From positions 1-5,055 of the forward strand of contig DCIZ01000076.1 of the NCBI GenBank assembly GCA_002317305.1: a stretch of DNA of 5,055 nucleotides, read 5' to 3'. Origin of the DNA: Campylobacter sp. UBA1713. GTDB lineage: Bacteria; Campylobacterota; Campylobacteria; Campylobacterales; Campylobacteraceae. Both the position numbers and the translations under genes were made by a program. The notes below the pieces were generated by a model that was given only the letters and a program-made list of their open reading frames with translations, did not search any database and was not told the DNA's origin. Within the stretch, counting starts at the first letter, position 1, and the number at the start of each line of letters is the position of its first letter. This document shows, piece by piece, positions 1 through 5,032 of this stretch.

Positions 1-129
1 AGGAAACATTTTTGCTTTGCAAAAAGCGCTTCGCTTGTTTTACAGGAAACATTTTTGCTTTGCAAAAAGCGCTTCGCTTGTTTTAGAGGAAACATTTTTG
101 CTTTGCAAAAAGCGCTTCGCTTGTTTTAC
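1..129. repeat. Three tandem copies of a 43-bp hairpin repeat
   Basis: Three head-to-tail copies lie at 1-43, 44-86 and 87-129. They are identical except for the last base of copy 2 (TTTTAG instead of TTTTAC), and a stub AGGAAC follows at 130-135. The array may continue left of the window. Each unit holds two adjacent hairpins. In copy 1 these are TTTTTGC (9-15) with GCAAAAA (19-25) around TTT, and AAGCG (24-28) with CGCTT (32-36), which overlap by two bases and so may compete. Read on the minus strand, downstream of ruvA, the second hairpin is followed by a T-run, so the array could act as weak serial terminators; that is inference. A diverged relative in opposite orientation is at 2273-2310. 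There are no spacers, so it is not a CRISPR. Confidence 0.95.
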
Positions 130-165
130 AGGAACTTCGTTTGACGATTCTACTAAATCAAATTT

Positions 166-202
166 CAGGGGATTCTTCAGAGCTATTGCCTCATAATGAC
201 GG
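166..202 (-). repeat. Inverted copy of the CCGTCATTCTGA-type intergenic repeat
   Basis: Read on the minus strand the segment starts CCGTCATTATGA and ends GAAGAATCCCCTG. These are the same two ends as the copy at 4942-4986, which lies on the plus strand. The centre differs: GAGGC-AATA-GCTC, a short bulged hairpin, replaces the GGGC-GTAA-GCCC stem. It lies between the ruvA 3' module and the 43-bp repeats. Confidence 0.75.
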
Positions 203-213
203 CGTTGGTTTGC

Positions 214-237
214 CGATTCTAGAGAATCGCAAATTTC
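214..237. repeat. 16-bp inverted repeat followed by CAAATTTC (copy A)
   Basis: CGATTCT (214-220) and AGAATCG (223-229) form a perfect 7-bp stem with a two-base centre, followed by CAAATTTC. The same 24-bp block recurs at 922-945 with one base changed in the centre. In both places it lies next to heptamer units, so palindrome, AAATTT and heptamers appear to be one composite repeat. Confidence 0.8.
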
Positions 238-239
238 TA

Positions 240-299
240 GACTCTGTTTTCCGTTCTCCAAACGCACTCCGTTTTCTGTTTTCCGTTTTCCGTTTTCCG
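240..299 (-). repeat. Heptamer array directly after the ruvA stop
   Basis: Read on the minus strand, from the stop codon outward, the segment is CGGAAAA three times (293-299, 286-292, 279-285), CAGAAAA (272-278) and CGGAGTG (265-271). An 11-base interruption (254-264) follows, then CGGAAAA (247-253) and CAGAGTC (240-246). The unit is 7 bp of the form CNGANNN. It begins three bases (ATT) after the ruvA TAG. Matching arrays follow the hypA and leuS stops. Confidence 0.9.
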
Positions 300-302
300 A
301 AT

Positions 303-857
303 CTACTTCATCTTGCTTAGCGCCTCTTTTACCAAAGCTGCCGTTTCGGTGGCGGTGCATTGGGCGAGAGTTTTGCCTATCTTATCTTCTTTAAAACCCA
401 AACTTTGCAAAGCCAAAAAGGCATCTCTTTGTGCGGCTGATTGTGTCGCCACCATGTCAAATTTGGCATCTTTTAGCTGTGCGATGATCATCCTAGCACC
501 CTTTGGTCCCACACCAGGCACACGCTTAAAAGCGCTCTCATCGCCCAAATTTACCGCCCGACTCACATCGTCTGGTTTTAGCGTGCTACAAACCGCAAGC
601 GCCGTCGAAGGTCCCACACCACTCACTTTTAGCAACATCTCAAAGAGTTTTTGCTCCTCTTCGCTCAAAAAACCAAAAATTTCCTGTGCGTCCTCGCGAA
701 AAATTTGTGTAGCGAGTAGCTCCACACTCTGTCCCACCTCGACTGACGTGCTCGTAAAAAGCGAAACACGAAGTTTGTAGGTTACGCCAGAAGCACACTT
801 GACAAAGCACGAAGTGGGCTCTTTTTTTGTGATTTTTCCATCTATTGCAACTATCAT
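303..857 (-). CDS. ruvA: Holliday junction branch migration protein RuvA
   Basis: This 184-aa protein is the normal size for RuvA. In this family RuvA tetramers bind the four-way Holliday junction and load the RuvB helicase for branch migration, with RuvC resolving the junction. The N-terminal OB-fold runs about residues 1-62 (MIVAIDGKI start, FGF at 61-63). Two helix-hairpin-helix DNA-binding motifs follow at 78-86 (VSGVGPSTA) and 113-121 (VPGVGPKGA). A short C-terminal domain of about 142-184 contacts RuvB in homologues. The start is supported by AAGGA at 863-867, about five bases upstream of ATG. The gene stands alone: 283 bp of repeat-rich DNA separates it from hypA, and ruvB and ruvC are not in the window. 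The TAG stop is followed after three bases by a heptamer array. No promoter with convincing boxes was found. Confidence 0.97.
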   Translation of the reverse strand: MIVAIDGKITKKEPTSCFVKCASGVTYKLRVSLFTSTSVEVGQSVELLATQIFREDAQEIFGFLSEEEQKLFEMLLKVSGVGPSTALAVCSTLKPDDVSRAVNLGDESAFKRVPGVGPKGARMIIAQLKDAKFDMVATQSAAQRDAFLALQSLGFKEDKIGKTLAQCTATETAALVKEALSKMK

Positions 858-921
858 TTTTTTCCTTTTATGTTGATTTTGGAAAGCGGAATTTTAAAAA
901 TTTGCTTTTTTATGAATTTAA

Positions 922-954
922 CGATTCTTGAGAATCGCAAATTTCCGCACTCCG
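922..954 (-). repeat. Palindrome plus two heptamer units (copy B)
   Basis: CGATTCT (922-928) and AGAATCG (931-937) form the same 7-bp inverted repeat as at 214-229, followed by CAAATTT. Two heptamer units come next (minus-strand CGGAAAT at 941-947 and CGGAGTG at 948-954). This reproduces the ruvA 3' module order without a gene end beside it. It sits about 65-100 bp upstream of the ruvA start. Confidence 0.75.
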
Positions 955-959
955 CATGT

Positions 960-977
960 AAAAAGCTAACGCTTTTT
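960..977. terminator. Perfect 7-bp stem with tetraloop, possible terminator
   Basis: AAAAAGC (960-966) and GCTTTTT (971-977) form a perfect stem around TAAC, which is GTTA on the minus strand. The A-run/T-run arms resemble a bidirectional intrinsic terminator. The site lies between hypA and ruvA, where it could end the ABC-hypA transcript. Only two G-C pairs support the stem and the T-run is part of it, so termination strength is doubtful. It may simply be another hairpin of the repeat mosaic. Confidence 0.4.
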
Positions 978-994
978 ATTTCTCCTCGCCACCA

Positions 995-1023
995 TTTTCT
1001 TTTCGCTTTCGTCTCAAAGAAAA
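995..1023. repeat. A/T-rich inverted repeat
   Basis: TTTTCTTT (995-1002) is complementary to AAAGAAAA (1016-1023), with a 13-base loop holding CGCTTTCGTCTC. It directly abuts the GC-rich tract at 1024-1060. Similar TTTTCTTT...AAAGAAAA units next to GC-rich hairpins are, from memory, common in bacterial intergenic repeats. No function is assigned. Confidence 0.6.
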
Positions 1024-1045
1024 ACGGCGGCGGGACGGGCGGACG

Positions 1046-1059
1046 GAGGCTTTCGCCCC
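1046..1059. repeat. GC-rich hairpin within a GC-rich tract
   Basis: On the minus strand GGGGC-GAAA-GCCTC forms a five-pair stem with one G-U pair and a GAAA loop. It sits in a tract (about 1024-1066) made almost entirely of G and C on both sides, unlike the A/T-rich DNA around it. The composition change suggests an inserted or foreign repeat segment. Confidence 0.5.
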
Positions 1060-1088
1060 TGCGACCCCATGAATCGCTCCGCTCGCAA

Positions 1089-1137
1089 ATTTCCGCACTC
1101 CGCACTCCACACTCCGTTTTCAGTTTTCAGTTTTCCG
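1089..1137 (-). repeat. Heptamer array directly after the hypA stop
   Basis: Seven contiguous 7-bp units, read on the minus strand from the stop: CGGAAAA, CTGAAAA, CTGAAAA, CGGAGTG, TGGAGTG, CGGAGTG, CGGAAAT. The first unit begins three bases (ATT) after the hypA TAG, exactly as after ruvA. The array then runs into TTGCGAGCGGAG, related to the AAATTTGCGA block next to the palindromes at 214 and 922. Confidence 0.93.
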
Positions 1138-1140
1138 AAT

Positions 1141-1482
1141 CTACTCCATCTCCACACGCATGAGCATTAGCTCCTCGCCGCTCGTTACTTTTAGCGCTGC
1201 GCCGCCACACGCCCCGCACACAAATTCATTTTGTGCCAAAACGCCACCCCACCCACACTCAACACACTCCACCACCACATCGCTCACACTCACCACCAGC
1301 TCCGCCTCCTCGCACACGCCGCCGAGCTTAAAAGCGTCAAATGCGTTTTGTAGGTAGTGCGCCTCAACGCCGCTTAACCGCCCTACACTCACCTCCACAC
1401 GCAAGACCTTTTTCGCCTTGTTGTCGCTAGCCAGCCTCTCGCACTGCCCTAGCAAACTTTGGACTATGCTGAGTTCATGCAT
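1141..1482 (-). CDS. hypA: Hydrogenase maturation nickel metallochaperone HypA
   Basis: This 113-aa protein is a typical HypA length. HypA delivers nickel, together with HypB, to NiFe hydrogenase in the cytoplasm; in Helicobacter it also serves urease. The N-terminal MHE (His2, Glu3) is the nickel site, so the first methionine must be the true start. The zinc site is four cysteines in two CxxC pairs, C73/C76 and C89/C92. The tail GEELMLMRVEME matches the family. The start overlaps the end of the ABC gene by 8 bp, and a strong AGGAGG lies inside that gene, so translation is probably coupled. No other hyp or hydrogenase gene is next to it: downstream is a heptamer array and then ruvA. An orphan hypA beside an ABC ATPase is somewhat unusual. 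Confidence 0.97.
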   Translation of the reverse strand: MHELSIVQSLLGQCERLASDNKAKKVLRVEVSVGRLSGVEAHYLQNAFDAFKLGGVCEEAELVVSVSDVVVECVECGWGGVLAQNEFVCGACGGAALKVTSGEELMLMRVEME

Positions 1483-2131
1483 CTCTCACCTCCTGCGAAA
1501 CTTCCCGCAAAACCTGCTCTGAAAGGTGAAATCGCCGCTGACAACTGCTAGCAAGCGTTTCATCGTGAGTTACCAGCACAAGCGCCGCCTCGTGCCTTTT
1601 GACGTAGTCAAAGATGACGCCCATCACCTCGCCAGCGGTATTTTTGTCAAGGTTGCCTGTGGGCTCGTCAGCGAAAATCACCTTTGGACGTTTGCTTAAA
1701 ACGCGTGCTATGCTCACTCGTTGCTGCTGTCCGCCACTCAGTCGCCCTACTTTTTGCGAAAGAATGTGCGCTATGCCAAGCGCGTCAAAAAGCTCACGGT
1801 CAAGCTCTTTTTCGCTCAAAATAGTAGCGAGTTCTACATTTTCTAATGCCGAAAAACCACGAAAAAGGTAGTGTTGCTGAAAGATGATGCCAAAGTCATA
1901 ACGGCGAATTTTGAGTAGCTCGTCTGTGCTAAGCGTGTAGAGTGAGCGGTTTTTGTAGAAAACTTCGCCGCCGTTTGGCTTTAAAAGTGTCGAAAGAATG
2001 TGCAAAATAGTGCTCTTTCCGCTGCCGCTTGTGCCCGTGATGGCGCTTGTGCTACTAGGTGCAAAATCTAGCGAAATGTCGTCAAAAAGCGGAAATTCGA
2101 ATTTGTGAGATATGTTTTTACAATGTAACAT
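1475..2131 (-). CDS. ABC transporter ATP-binding protein, LolD/FtsE/MacB type
   Basis: This is a complete 218-aa nucleotide-binding subunit. Visible motifs are Walker [10 protein letters not shown] (33-41), Q-loop FQQ (84-86), signature LSGGQQQR (131-138), Walker B VIFADEP (151-157, Glu156 catalytic), D-loop GNLD (159-162) and switch histidine His189 in LVTHD. The sequence style (DEPTGNLD; short protein without a C-terminal regulatory domain) is that of the LolD/FtsE/MacB group, which works with FtsX-like permeases in lipoprotein release, peptide or macrolide export, or cell-wall control. No permease is in the window, so the substrate cannot be named. AAGGA (2137-2141) lies five bases before ATG. 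The last codons (GAT GCA TGA) overlap the hypA start. Upstream are 313 bp of repeats before leuS. LolD is one possibility, but a paralogue is as likely. Confidence 0.9.
   Translation of the reverse strand: MLHCKNISHKFEFPLFDDISLDFAPSSTSAITGTSGSGKSTILHILSTLLKPNGGEVFYKNRSLYTLSTDELLKIRRYDFGIIFQQHYLFRGFSALENVELATILSEKELDRELFDALGIAHILSQKVGRLSGGQQQRVSIARVLSKRPKVIFADEPTGNLDKNTAGEVMGVIFDYVKRHEAALVLVTHDETLASSCQRRFHLSEQVLREVSQEVRDA
1487..1494 (-). promoter_or_regulatory. Ribosome binding site of hypA inside the ABC gene
   Basis: The minus strand reads AGGAGGTG within the codons for the last residues of the ATPase. The AGGAGG core ends six bases before the hypA ATG at 1482. It is the strongest Shine-Dalgarno match in the window, fixes the HypA start at MHE, and supports translational coupling across the 8-bp overlap. 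Confidence 0.85.
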
Positions 2132-2148
2132 TTTTGTCCTTTTTGTTT

Positions 2149-2188
2149 AAAAAAGCTGGTGTTTGGCGAGGCATAAAATTTGCAAACG
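2149..2188 (+). repeat. Degraded tail of the CCGTCATTCTGA-type repeat
   Basis: AAAAAAGC (2149-2156) is followed by TTTGGCGAGGCATAAAATTT (2162-2181) and GCAAACG. The latter corresponds to the CTGGCGAGGG...AAATTTG...CAAACG tail of the copy at 4979-5013. The 5' part of the element is missing. This segment forms the leader of the ABC-hypA unit, so any promoter for that pair must lie in or beside it. Nothing recognisable was seen between this copy and the next (2189-2220). Confidence 0.55.
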
Positions 2189-2220
2189 CTGCCATTTGTA
2201 AGGTGTGGTAAAACCAGCCA

Positions 2221-2272
2221 AATAATCCACTGCGTGGCGAGGGCGTAAAATACTCAAATTTCAAAAAAGCCC
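2221..2272 (+). repeat. Partial copy of the repeat, tail half
   Basis: AATCCAC-TGC-GTGGCGAGGG carries a perfect CCAC/GTGG hairpin (2227-2237). It continues GCGTAAAATACTCAAATTTC and CAAAAAAGCCC, almost base for base the tail of the copy at 2322-2396. The CCGTCATT end is absent. It runs straight into the 43-bp-type repeat at 2273. Confidence 0.7.
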
Positions 2273-2310
2273 AAAACAAGCGAAGCGCTCGGCGTTAGCC
2301 GATGTTTCTT
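2273..2310 (+). repeat. Diverged relative of the 43-bp repeat with a different stem
   Basis: AAAACAAGCGAAGCGC (2273-2288) and TGTTTCTT (2303-2310) match the two flanks of the 43-bp unit at 1-129, in opposite orientation. Between them the TTTTTGC-AAA-GCAAAAA hairpin is replaced by TCGGC-GTTA-GCCGA (2289-2302). This is again a perfect stem, but of unrelated sequence. Confidence 0.8.
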
Positions 2311-2321
2311 TTAAACCAGCA

Positions 2322-2396
2322 CCGTCATTCTGATGCTGGCAAGCTTGCCAATCCCCCGCCTGGCGAGAGCGTAAAAAACCAAATTTGCAAAAAAGC
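2322..2396 (+). repeat. CCGTCATTCTGATG repeat with 14-bp palindrome
   Basis: CCGTCATTCTGATG (2322-2335) is followed by the perfect palindrome TGGCAAGCTTGCCA (2337-2350). ATCCCCCGCCTGGCGAGAGC and a tail with CAAATTTG and CAAAAAAGC come next. Compared with the copy at 4942 the stem is different and the GAAGA before ATCCCC is lost. The rest aligns closely. It lies just beyond the heptamer array that follows leuS. Confidence 0.8.
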
Positions 2397-2407
2397 GAAT
2401 TTTGACA

Positions 2408-2442
2408 AATTCCGTTTTCTGTTCTCTGCTTTCCGTTTTCCG
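2408..2442 (-). repeat. Heptamer array directly after the leuS stop
   Basis: Five contiguous units, read on the minus strand from the stop: CGGAAAA (2436-2442), CGGAAAG, CAGAGAA, CAGAAAA and CGGAATT (2408-2414). The first unit starts two bases after the leuS TGA. It shares unit, period and position with the arrays after ruvA and hypA. Confidence 0.9.
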
Positions 2443-2444
2443 CA

Positions 2445-4874
2445 TCACCCTTTCACCACGAAATTCACCAGCTTTTTCTCCACGTAAATTTCTTTTACGA
2501 GCTCTTTGCCATCTAGCCACTTTGCTACAGAATCTCGTGCCACTACCAAGATGCCCTCTTTTTGCGCCCCGCTCTCCACCTCTATCTCGCCGCGAATTTT
2601 GCCGTTTACACTCACGCCAAGCTTAAACGTGTCCGTTACAAAAACCTCGTCCAAAATTCTCACCACGCTAAGATTCCTACGCCCAAAAAGCGCATCACTC
2701 AGCTCCCAGCACACATGCGGAATCACAGGTTCTAGCAAATTTAAAAGTATCCAGTAACCCTCGCTCCACACATCTGAATTCTCTTGCGCACAAAGTGCAT
2801 TCAGTGCCTCCATGCAAGAAGCCACAAGTGTGTTAAAAGCAAAACTTCCCTCACAAACCTCAACGCTCTTTTTCGCCGCTTCGTAAACTTTCAGCCTCGC
2901 AAATTTCTCCGCTTTGCTTAAAGATGCGTGCTCCAAAAGCGGCAAACTCTCGCACTTAAGTGCATTTTTCGACCGCTCAAAAAGCCGTGCTATAAACCTA
3001 AACGCACCTTCTACGGCGCTGTCATTCCACTCTAGCTCTTTTTGTGGCGGCGCTGCAAAGAGTATAAAAAGCCGTGCCGTGTCTGCGCCAAATTTGGCTA
3101 TGATGTCGTCAGGGTCTACTGTGTTTCCTTTGCTTTTGCTCATCTTTGCGCCATCTTTTAGCACCATTCCCTGCGTCAAAAGTGCCCCAAACGGCTCGCT
3201 GTCCTTTAAGTAGCCCATGTCGCGCAAAGCCTTTTGGAAAAAACGCGCATAAAGCAAGTGCAAAATGGCATGCTCGATGCCGCCTATATACTGGTCTACG
3301 TTCATCCAGTAGTCCACGCTCGCCTTGTCCAGTGCCGTCTGCTCCCACGTGCGTTCATCGCTAGCATAACGCGCAAAATACCAGCTACTCTCAAAAAAAG
3401 TGTCCATCGTGTCTGTCTCACGAAGTGCCTCGCCACCACAAACGCTACACGTGCAATTTTTCCACGTCGGGTGCTTTTCTAGCGGATTCCCCTCGCCTGT
3501 TATGACCACATCATCTGGCAAAGCCACAGGCAAATTTGAGAGCTTCTCTGGCACGACGCCGCACTTTTCACAGCGAATCATCGGCACGGGCGCACCCCAA
3601 TACCTCTGCCGTGAGATGCCCCAGTCGCGAAGTTTATAATTTACCACACGCTTGCCACCAAGCTCGCTTTCAAATTTAGCTATGACCTTTTCGCTCGCCT
3701 CTTCGTAAGTTAGCCCGTCTAAAATTCCGCCTTTGTAAATTTGGTTTTTCTCTACACACGGCAAAGCCACCTCGCCTTTAAAGATGCCACGCACCTCTAG
3801 CCCGAATTTTGTCGCAAACTCAAAGTCTCGCTCGTCGCCCGCTGGAACTGCCATCACCGCGCCGCTGCCGTAGTCGTTTAGGACAAAGTTGGCACACCAA
3901 ACGGGAATTTTCTCTTTTGTGAGCGGGTGAGTTACAAAAAGCCCCAGCTCCACGCCATCTTTTGGTGCTATCTGCCTCTCGCGTGGCGTTTGGTTTTGCA
4001 TCGCTTTTAGCTTCTCTTGTTTTTCAGCGCTTAAATTTGAAAATACCGCTTTTACCACTTCGTGCTCTACACTAAGCGCGCAGTAACTCACGCCGTAGAT
4101 GGTGTCTGGTCGCGTGGTAAATACCTTAAAGCCGCTTAAACCGCCGCATTTTTTGCTACTCTCTTCGTCAAACTCAAAGCCAAATTCAAGCCCATAACTC
4201 CGCCCTATCCAGTTCTCTTGCATCGTTAAAACTTGTGCTGGCCACTTGCCTTTTAACTCCTCCAAACACGAAAGCAGCTCGTCAGCGTAGGCGGTGATCT
4301 TTAGGTAGTAGCCCGGCATCTCTTTTTGCGTAACCACCTCGCCACAACGCCAGCACTTGCCGTCCTCCACCTGCTCATTTGCTAGCACGGTTTTGTCGGT
4401 TTCGCACCAGTTGACAACGGCGTTTTTTCGGTAAACTAGCCCTTTTTCATACATTTTGATGAAAAATTCCTGCTCCCAGCGTGTGTAAAGTGGGTCGCTT
4501 GTCGCAAGAAGGCGTTTTTTTGAAAAACTAAAACCGAGAAGGTCAAGCTCTTTTGTCATGTAGTCAATGTTCTCGTAAGTCCACTTTTTCGGGTGCGTTT
4601 TGTGTTTTATGGCAGCATTTTCAGCAGGCATGCCAAAACTGTCAAAACCGATGGGCTGAAGGACGTTGTAGCCTTTTGTTCGGTAGTAACGGCTAAGCGC
4701 ATCGCCTATGGTGTAGTTTCTCACGTGCCCCATGTGAAGTCGTCCGCTCGGGTAGGGAAACATGCTAAGAATGTAACGTTTTGGTTTGCTAAAATCACTC
4801 TCTGGCTCGTTGTAGCCACTTTTTACCCAAAACTCTTGCCACTTTTTTTCTATCTCTTTTGGATTGTAGTCCAT
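2445..4874 (-). CDS. leuS: Leucyl-tRNA synthetase
   Basis: This complete 809-aa class I synthetase charges tRNA(Leu) with leucine in the cytoplasm and edits mischarged amino acids. The HIGH motif is HMGH at 47-50 and KMSKS is at 577-581. The CP1 editing domain lies between, with the threonine-rich TTRPDT at 253-258 and GSGAVMAVP ending before D347 and D350. Cysteines at 157, 174 and 177 mark the first zinc-type module; C435/C438 and C476/C479 mark the second (CEKCG, CSVCG). [16 protein letters not shown] (485-500) is a family hallmark. The tRNA-binding C-terminal domain runs to the end ([11 protein letters not shown] near 757). AAGGT (4881-4885) lies six bases before ATG. In the editing site the usual H of the xHDxRD motif is G346. 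As I recall, leuS in C. jejuni is followed by lptE and folC; here repeats follow instead. Confidence 0.98.
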   Translation of the reverse strand: MDYNPKEIEKKWQEFWVKSGYNEPESDFSKPKRYILSMFPYPSGRLHMGHVRNYTIGDALSRYYRTKGYNVLQPIGFDSFGMPAENAAIKHKTHPKKWTYENIDYMTKELDLLGFSFSKKRLLATSDPLYTRWEQEFFIKMYEKGLVYRKNAVVNWCETDKTVLANEQVEDGKCWRCGEVVTQKEMPGYYLKITAYADELLSCLEELKGKWPAQVLTMQENWIGRSYGLEFGFEFDEESSKKCGGLSGFKVFTTRPDTIYGVSYCALSVEHEVVKAVFSNLSAEKQEKLKAMQNQTPRERQIAPKDGVELGLFVTHPLTKEKIPVWCANFVLNDYGSGAVMAVPAGDERDFEFATKFGLEVRGIFKGEVALPCVEKNQIYKGGILDGLTYEEASEKVIAKFESELGGKRVVNYKLRDWGISRQRYWGAPVPMIRCEKCGVVPEKLSNLPVALPDDVVITGEGNPLEKHPTWKNCTCSVCGGEALRETDTMDTFFESSWYFARYASDERTWEQTALDKASVDYWMNVDQYIGGIEHAILHLLYARFFQKALRDMGYLKDSEPFGALLTQGMVLKDGAKMSKSKGNTVDPDDIIAKFGADTARLFILFAAPPQKELEWNDSAVEGAFRFIARLFERSKNALKCESLPLLEHASLSKAEKFARLKVYEAAKKSVEVCEGSFAFNTLVASCMEALNALCAQENSDVWSEGYWILLNLLEPVIPHVCWELSDALFGRRNLSVVRILDEVFVTDTFKLGVSVNGKIRGEIEVESGAQKEGILVVARDSVAKWLDGKELVKEIYVEKKLVNFVVKG

Positions 4875-4941
4875 AAATTTACCTTTTTTTGTTTTTTTGT
4901 TTGTTTAAATTTGACAATGTGAAATATTGCAAAAACTCAAT

Positions 4942-5032
4942 GCCGTCATTCTGATGTGGGCGTAAGCCCGCCGAAGAATCCCCTGCCTGGCGAGGGACAA
5001 ATTTGTCAAACGTCAAAAAAGCCAAAACCCAC
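4942..5032 (+). repeat. Full CCGTCATTCTGA-type repeat unit upstream of leuS
   Basis: This is the most complete copy. GCCGTCATTCTGA is followed by a stem GTGGGC-GTAA-GCCCGC (4956-4971). ATTCT (4948-4952) pairs with AGAAT (4975-4979) to extend the hairpin. Then come CCCCTGCCTGGCGAGGG, CAAATTTG and CAAAAAAGCC. A second GCCGTCATTCTGA begins 91 bp after the first. It lies 68 bp from the leuS start, so it could fall in the leuS leader or promoter region. Confidence 0.8.

Noticed and set aside
1..129. CRISPR-like array
   Set aside because: The units are directly contiguous with no unique spacers and no cas genes are present.
40..360. Minus-strand open frame of 106 codons at the left end
   Set aside because: It starts inside ruvA in another frame and runs through heptamers and the 43-bp repeats. 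The heptamer lacks stop codons in this frame, so its openness is an artefact.
313..780. Plus-strand open frame of 155 codons opposite ruvA, and similar frames opposite leuS
   Set aside because: These are antisense shadows of well-supported genes, without ribosome sites or recognisable domains.
891..896. Possible -10 box TAAAAT (minus) upstream of ruvA
   Set aside because: Five of six matches to TATAAT, but A/T-rich DNA yields such matches readily and no -35 or extended element is visible.
854..1105. Minus-strand open frame of 83 codons whose stop overlaps the ruvA start (ATGA)
   Set aside because: It lies wholly in heptamers, hairpins and the GC-rich tract, has no ribosome site of its own, and resembles no protein. 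The overlap with ruvA looks accidental.
2176..2208. Possible promoter for ABC-hypA (TTACAA, 17 bases, TTTTAT on the minus strand)
   Set aside because: Only three and four of six consensus matches, and it overlaps a repeat tail; not strong enough to annotate.
2155..2218. Long inverted repeat GCTGGT...ACCAGC suggesting insertion-sequence ends
   Set aside because: The arms are only 6 bp, no transposase or target duplication is seen, and ACCAGC occurs again at 2315, so chance is likely.
2311..2520. Minus-strand open frame of 69 codons beyond the leuS end
   Set aside because: It overlaps the leuS C-terminus out of frame and then reads repeats, with no coding character.
4914..4945. Possible leuS promoter around AATATT on the minus strand
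   Set aside because: The match to TATAAT is weak and no spacing partner stands out. A promoter must be near, but its position cannot be supported.
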